Of a DNA stretch of 15,301 nucleotides, positions 14,560 to 15,301 are shown one piece after another (position 1 is the first letter of the stretch; every line of letters begins with the position of its first letter). The notes below the pieces were generated by a model that had not been told where the DNA came from, did no database searches, and worked only from the letters and a program-made list of their open reading frames with translations. The DNA is taken from contig UQRS01000053.1 of NCBI GenBank assembly GCA_900543525.1, forward strand, positions 1 to 15,301, written 5' to 3'. A program made the translations under genes and the position numbers. This DNA is from an uncultured Oscillospiraceae bacterium. GTDB lineage: Bacteria; Bacillota; Clostridia; Oscillospirales; Acutalibacteraceae.

Positions 14560-15301
14560 ATGAATCAGAGTAAATATTCTATCGGTCTTTGGCATGGTTT
14601 ACGCAATCTTCTCTGCTGCGCTTTGTGCACCGGGCTGCTTCTCGGCTTTCTTGCGCCGGTTTCGGTTCGCGCTGGGGAGGCGGCCAATCTGCTTACTGCG
14701 GTCGACGCCATCGCCGGAAGTCAGTACAGCGATCAGCGCACCACCCTGATTATTGACGGCAGCGGCCTCTCGGGAGAGGAGACGACCGCTCTGCACGACG
14801 CCAATTTCAACGCCTTTACCATGTGGCACACCGACGCCAATCCGGGGGAGAACGCCTGGGTATAGATGGATTTCGGCGCGGACTTTGCATTGGATGAGCT
14901 GTGGGTTTGGAATATGAATCAGGCGGGCAATACGGCCAGAGGCCTGAAAAACATCAAGATTGAGTACACAGCCGACGGAATCGTCTGGAACACCCTTCGG
15001 CCGGAGGAGGGCGTCGCTTTCTCCGACAGCCCGGAGGGGTATCCCTTCCAGCTGGCGCAGGCCAGCGGGGAGGACGGCCTGGCGGCGACCAACCTGAACG
15101 ACGGCATCAGCACGCCCATCCGTTTCGGCGGCGCCATGGCGCGCTATGTAAAAATCTCCGCCCACCCGGAGGCCGGCATCGGCTCCTGGGGCGACATCTA
15201 CTTCGGACTCAGCGAGGTGCGGTTTACGGTTCAGAAAGGCGGCGAAGCCATTGATCAGGAGGCGATCGACAATGTGATCTCCCTGATTGACGAGATCGGC
15301 G
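14560..15301 (+). pseudogene. Secreted discoidin-like surface protein with an in-frame TAG, 3' end beyond the window
   Basis: Start ATG 14560 follows GGAAGGA about 11 bases upstream. Residues 1-38 are a signal peptide (hydrophobic LLCCALCTGLLLGFLAPVSV, cleavage likely after VRA), so the product is exported. From about residue 50 the sequence resembles F5/8 type C (discoidin, CBM32-like) modules, often found in glycan-binding proteins: AFTMWHTDANPGENAWV, then MDFGADFALDELWVWN, GNTARGLKNIKIEYTADG and ARYVKIS. These two parts are split by TAG at 14863-14865. Related modules have Gln there (WVQ.D.G), so a CAG to TAG change is the simplest reading. The frame stays open to the window end with no other fault. 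Its final residues (AIDQEAIDNV...) are the same repeat segment that ends the LamG protein at the left edge. TAG is a normal stop in purB and the P-loop kinase here, so reassignment is unlikely. A re-start at the ATG right after the TAG would lack a signal peptide. Confidence 0.82.
15247..15301. repeat. Right copy of the 55-bp terminal inverted repeat
   Basis: Exact reverse complement of bases 1-55, coding for the same peptide in the discoidin-like gene. Identity at the nucleotide level, including third positions, suggests recent duplication or gene conversion between the two genes. Confidence 0.97.

Noticed and set aside
14549..14563. Four-codon leader peptide (ATG CAT AGC ATA TGA) overlapping the surface-gene start
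   Set aside because: Its ATG touches the ribosome binding site, so it has no usable site of its own. Such overlaps are common by chance.
14863..14865. Reassigned TAG (sense codon) in this genome
   Set aside because: purB and the P-loop kinase both end at TAG exactly where their families end, so TAG works as a stop here.

Overview
The window looks like chromosomal DNA of a GC-rich anaerobic Firmicute, most likely a clostridium of the Ruminococcaceae/Oscillospiraceae type. This is inferred from strong AGGAGG-type ribosome binding sites, near-consensus sigma-A promoters, many intrinsic terminators, a Rex redox repressor, a ProX/YbaK deacylase and large secreted LamG and discoidin-type surface proteins. 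I saw no rRNA, tRNA, CRISPR array, transposase or phage gene.

Layout from left to right: (i) 1-1537, minus: a secreted protein with two LamG-like domains, cut by the window edge. (ii) 1891-2378, minus: a ProX/YbaK-type aminoacyl-tRNA deacylase broken by a one-base frameshift. (iii) 2640-4070, minus: purB, divergent from galE (4289-5302, plus), with two clear sigma-A promoters between them. (iv) 5303-5661: a short degenerate copy of an internal galE segment, a galE terminator, and otherwise little. (v) 5662-7208, minus: a coupled pair, a lipid-kinase family gene and a small P-loop kinase. (vi) 7513-8205, minus: tcdA-like E1-family enzyme. (vii) 8366-12237, minus: aconitase, isocitrate dehydrogenase, rex, read from one strong promoter. 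(viii) 12406-14160, minus: a two-part protein with a class I mannose-6-phosphate isomerase domain behind a P-loop-like domain without a P-loop. It is divergent from (ix) 14560-15301, plus: a secreted discoidin-like surface protein, interrupted by an in-frame amber codon and cut by the window edge.

Functionally the middle is housekeeping: purine synthesis (purB), sugar nucleotides (galE), tRNA modification and quality control (tcdA, proX), and the oxidative half of a partial TCA cycle (acn-icd) beside the NADH-sensing repressor rex. Aconitase and isocitrate dehydrogenase would supply 2-oxoglutarate. The two ends are accessory surface-protein genes that share a repeat segment.

The most notable observations are: an exact 55-bp inverted repeat formed by the two window ends, coding in both surface genes; the divergent manA-like/surface-gene control region with four copies of a TACCATYGRT motif and matched promoters; a TAG replacing a probable Gln codon in the surface gene; a homopolymer frameshift in proX; a galE relic just behind galE; and operator-like dyads at the acn promoter.
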